64,000 nucleotides of DNA from Clostridia bacterium (GTDB lineage Bacteria; Bacillota; Clostridia; Christensenellales; Borkfalkiaceae), in assembly GCA_900770945.1 (NCBI GenBank), contig CAAGME010000048.1:61057-125056 (forward strand). Reading direction: 5' to 3'. The notes under the pieces were generated by a model. It was given only the letters and a program-made list of their open reading frames with translations, searched no databases and was not told the origin of the DNA. Both the position numbers and the translations under genes were made by a program. Positions 63,409 to 64,000 of the stretch are shown here, in pieces (position 1 is the first letter of the stretch; the number at the start of each line of letters is the position of its first letter).

Positions 63409-63855
63409 TTATTTAATGAGAATCTTTTTTGATTCGGGAAGCTTTTTCTCGGGTTTTTTAACGTCAACCTTCAAAACGCCGTTTTCAAGCGAAGCTTCTA
63501 CGTCGCCTTCCGAAACATCTTCGCCGACGTAAAAAGACCTCTTCATAGACGAGCAACTGCGTTCTTTACGGACGAACTTTTTCTTGTCTTCGCCCTCGCA
63601 AGAAGATTCGCAATGACTTGCCGAAACGGTAAGATATCCGTTTTTAAGCTGCAAATCTATCTCCTCTTTTTTAAACCCGGGGACTTCCATCGAAAGAACG
63701 TAGCCTTTCTCCGTTTCCTCCACGTCGGTTTTCATAAGTCTTTCCATATCTTTACAACTTCTCGAAGTCGGGAAGAAAAAGTCGCCGAAGAACGGATCAA
63801 AAAATCTGTCGCCGTCTCTTACTACCATATTGTTATAACCGTTGTTGTTTTTCAT
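63409..63855 (-). CDS. Hsp20/alpha-crystallin small heat-shock protein
   Basis: A 148-residue small chaperone that binds unfolding proteins. The alpha-crystallin domain covers about 46-140 (TDVEETEKGYVLSMEVPGFK near 46-65, and ASLENGVLKVDVKKPE near 121-136). The I-x-I/V motif at the C-terminus is KKILIK. The N-terminus (NNGYNNMVVRDGDRFFDPFF) is typical. I start at 63855, with AGAGGTG seven bases upstream; a GTG at 63864 overlaps that site. No CIRCE is present. A copy of the dispersed 30-base element lies 30 bases upstream of the start. Confidence 0.93.
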   Translation of the reverse strand: MKNNNGYNNMVVRDGDRFFDPFFGDFFFPTSRSCKDMERLMKTDVEETEKGYVLSMEVPGFKKEEIDLQLKNGYLTVSASHCESSCEGEDKKKFVRKERSCSSMKRSFYVGEDVSEGDVEASLENGVLKVDVKKPEKKLPESKKILIK

Positions 63856-63885
63856 AATAAACACCTCTCATATTTTTTTGAATTT

Positions 63886-63915
63886 AGGGATTTCATTCCT
63901 TATCACTAATTATTT
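63886..63915 (+). repeat. copy of the dispersed 30-39 base element upstream of hsp20
   Basis: It begins TAGGGATTTCATTCCTTATC and continues ACTAATTA. It matches the element at 34509 over its first 25 bases with one difference. A related but weaker copy lies at 19179-19211. Confidence 0.55.
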
Positions 63916-64000
63916 TTGCGGCAATAAATCGGTTTTTGCTGCGTTAAACTCCCATCAATGTACGTCGAGTACTATTTCGGTCGTTTGCCTTGCAAAAACC
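63916..64000. other. end of window, no feature seen
   Basis: Non-coding upstream region of hsp20. No tRNA, terminator or clear frame is visible before the edge. Confidence 0.5.

Noticed and set aside
63855..63897. Upstream frame of 14 codons overlapping the hsp20 start
   Set aside because: It reads MKSLNSKKYERCLL and overlaps by ATGA, but its start codon has no spacing from the AAGGA before it; chance is likely.

Overview
This 64 kb window looks like a piece of the chromosome of a spore-forming Clostridia-type bacterium (Bacillota), probably an uncultured, carbohydrate-active lineage. The evidence is the complete eight-gene spoIIIA operon, the spoIIA operon (spoIIAA-spoIIAB-sigF), spoIVB, a dacF-like gene, spoVAC, a SpoIIM-like gene, a DnaB/DnaD-plus-DnaI helicase-loading pair, the ScpA/ScpB condensin partners and a KtrAB potassium system. 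Base composition is moderate. Intergenic DNA is AT-rich, with clear TTGACA-N17-TATAAT promoters and many intrinsic terminators. Assignment below class level is not possible from the sequence alone. No rRNA or CRISPR array is visible. The only tRNA is tRNA-Ala(CGC).

Layout, left half. 1-5.6 kb: the start of a membrane protein cut by the window edge, a degenerate alpha/beta-hydrolase and sbcC-sbcD, all on the minus strand. 5.8-8.2 kb: the replication-initiation pair on the plus strand. 8.3-12 kb: minus-strand cdaA with a tiny membrane-protein gene behind it, then holA and a short comEC. 12.0-12.3 kb: a free-standing RNA gene, most likely 6S RNA. 12.4-14.4 kb: htpG behind a CIRCE-type operator. 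14.5-17.8 kb: an RlmI-like methyltransferase and ktrB-ktrA. 17.9-19.2 kb: an ECF-transporter S component and a DUF4430 lipoprotein behind a probable cobalamin-family riboswitch. 19.2-24 kb: a DUF3737 protein, a small membrane protein with tandem operator-like repeats, a solo D12-class DNA methyltransferase, a GT4 glycosyltransferase and a Phd/YefM-deaminase fusion. 23.9-30 kb: a membrane-tethered GH3 glycosidase coupled to an Ig/beta-propeller-like surface protein. 30.2-34.4 kb: a seven-PepSY lipoprotein, then a poorly coding island dense in palindromes with one AT-rich transglutaminase-like gene beside tRNA-Ala.

Layout, right half. 34.6-42.7 kb: topB, a small membrane protein, a second membrane-tethered GH3, a cloverleaf-like palindromic element and an Agr-type LytTR/GHKL two-component pair. 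42.9-46.8 kb: scpB-scpA, an M50 protease, and a divergent GT2/XRE pair. 46.9-63.2 kb: an almost unbroken minus-strand sporulation and housekeeping block, in transcription order spoIIIAA-AH, asp23, nusB, folD, ispA, tlyA, nadK, argR, recN, spoIVB, spoIIM-like, dacF, spoIIAA-AB-sigF, spoVAC. The window ends with a small heat-shock protein.

How the parts fit. The block from 47 to 63 kb keeps the ancestral Bacillota order around ispA/recN/spoIVB. It supplies the forespore sigma factor and its regulators, the SpoIIIA channel, the SpoIVB signalling protease and forespore/cortex functions. It lacks accBC, xseAB, dxs and spo0A at their usual places. The two GH3 genes with their neighbours look like a cell-surface glycan-degrading and sensing kit. 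The most unusual items are the antitoxin-domain/deaminase fusion with a palindromic operator over its promoter, three promoters that abut start codons with no ribosome-binding site, the SbcC without a zinc hook, the Cys/His-rich linker in HtpG, the cdaA-linked microprotein and the palindrome-dense non-coding elements.
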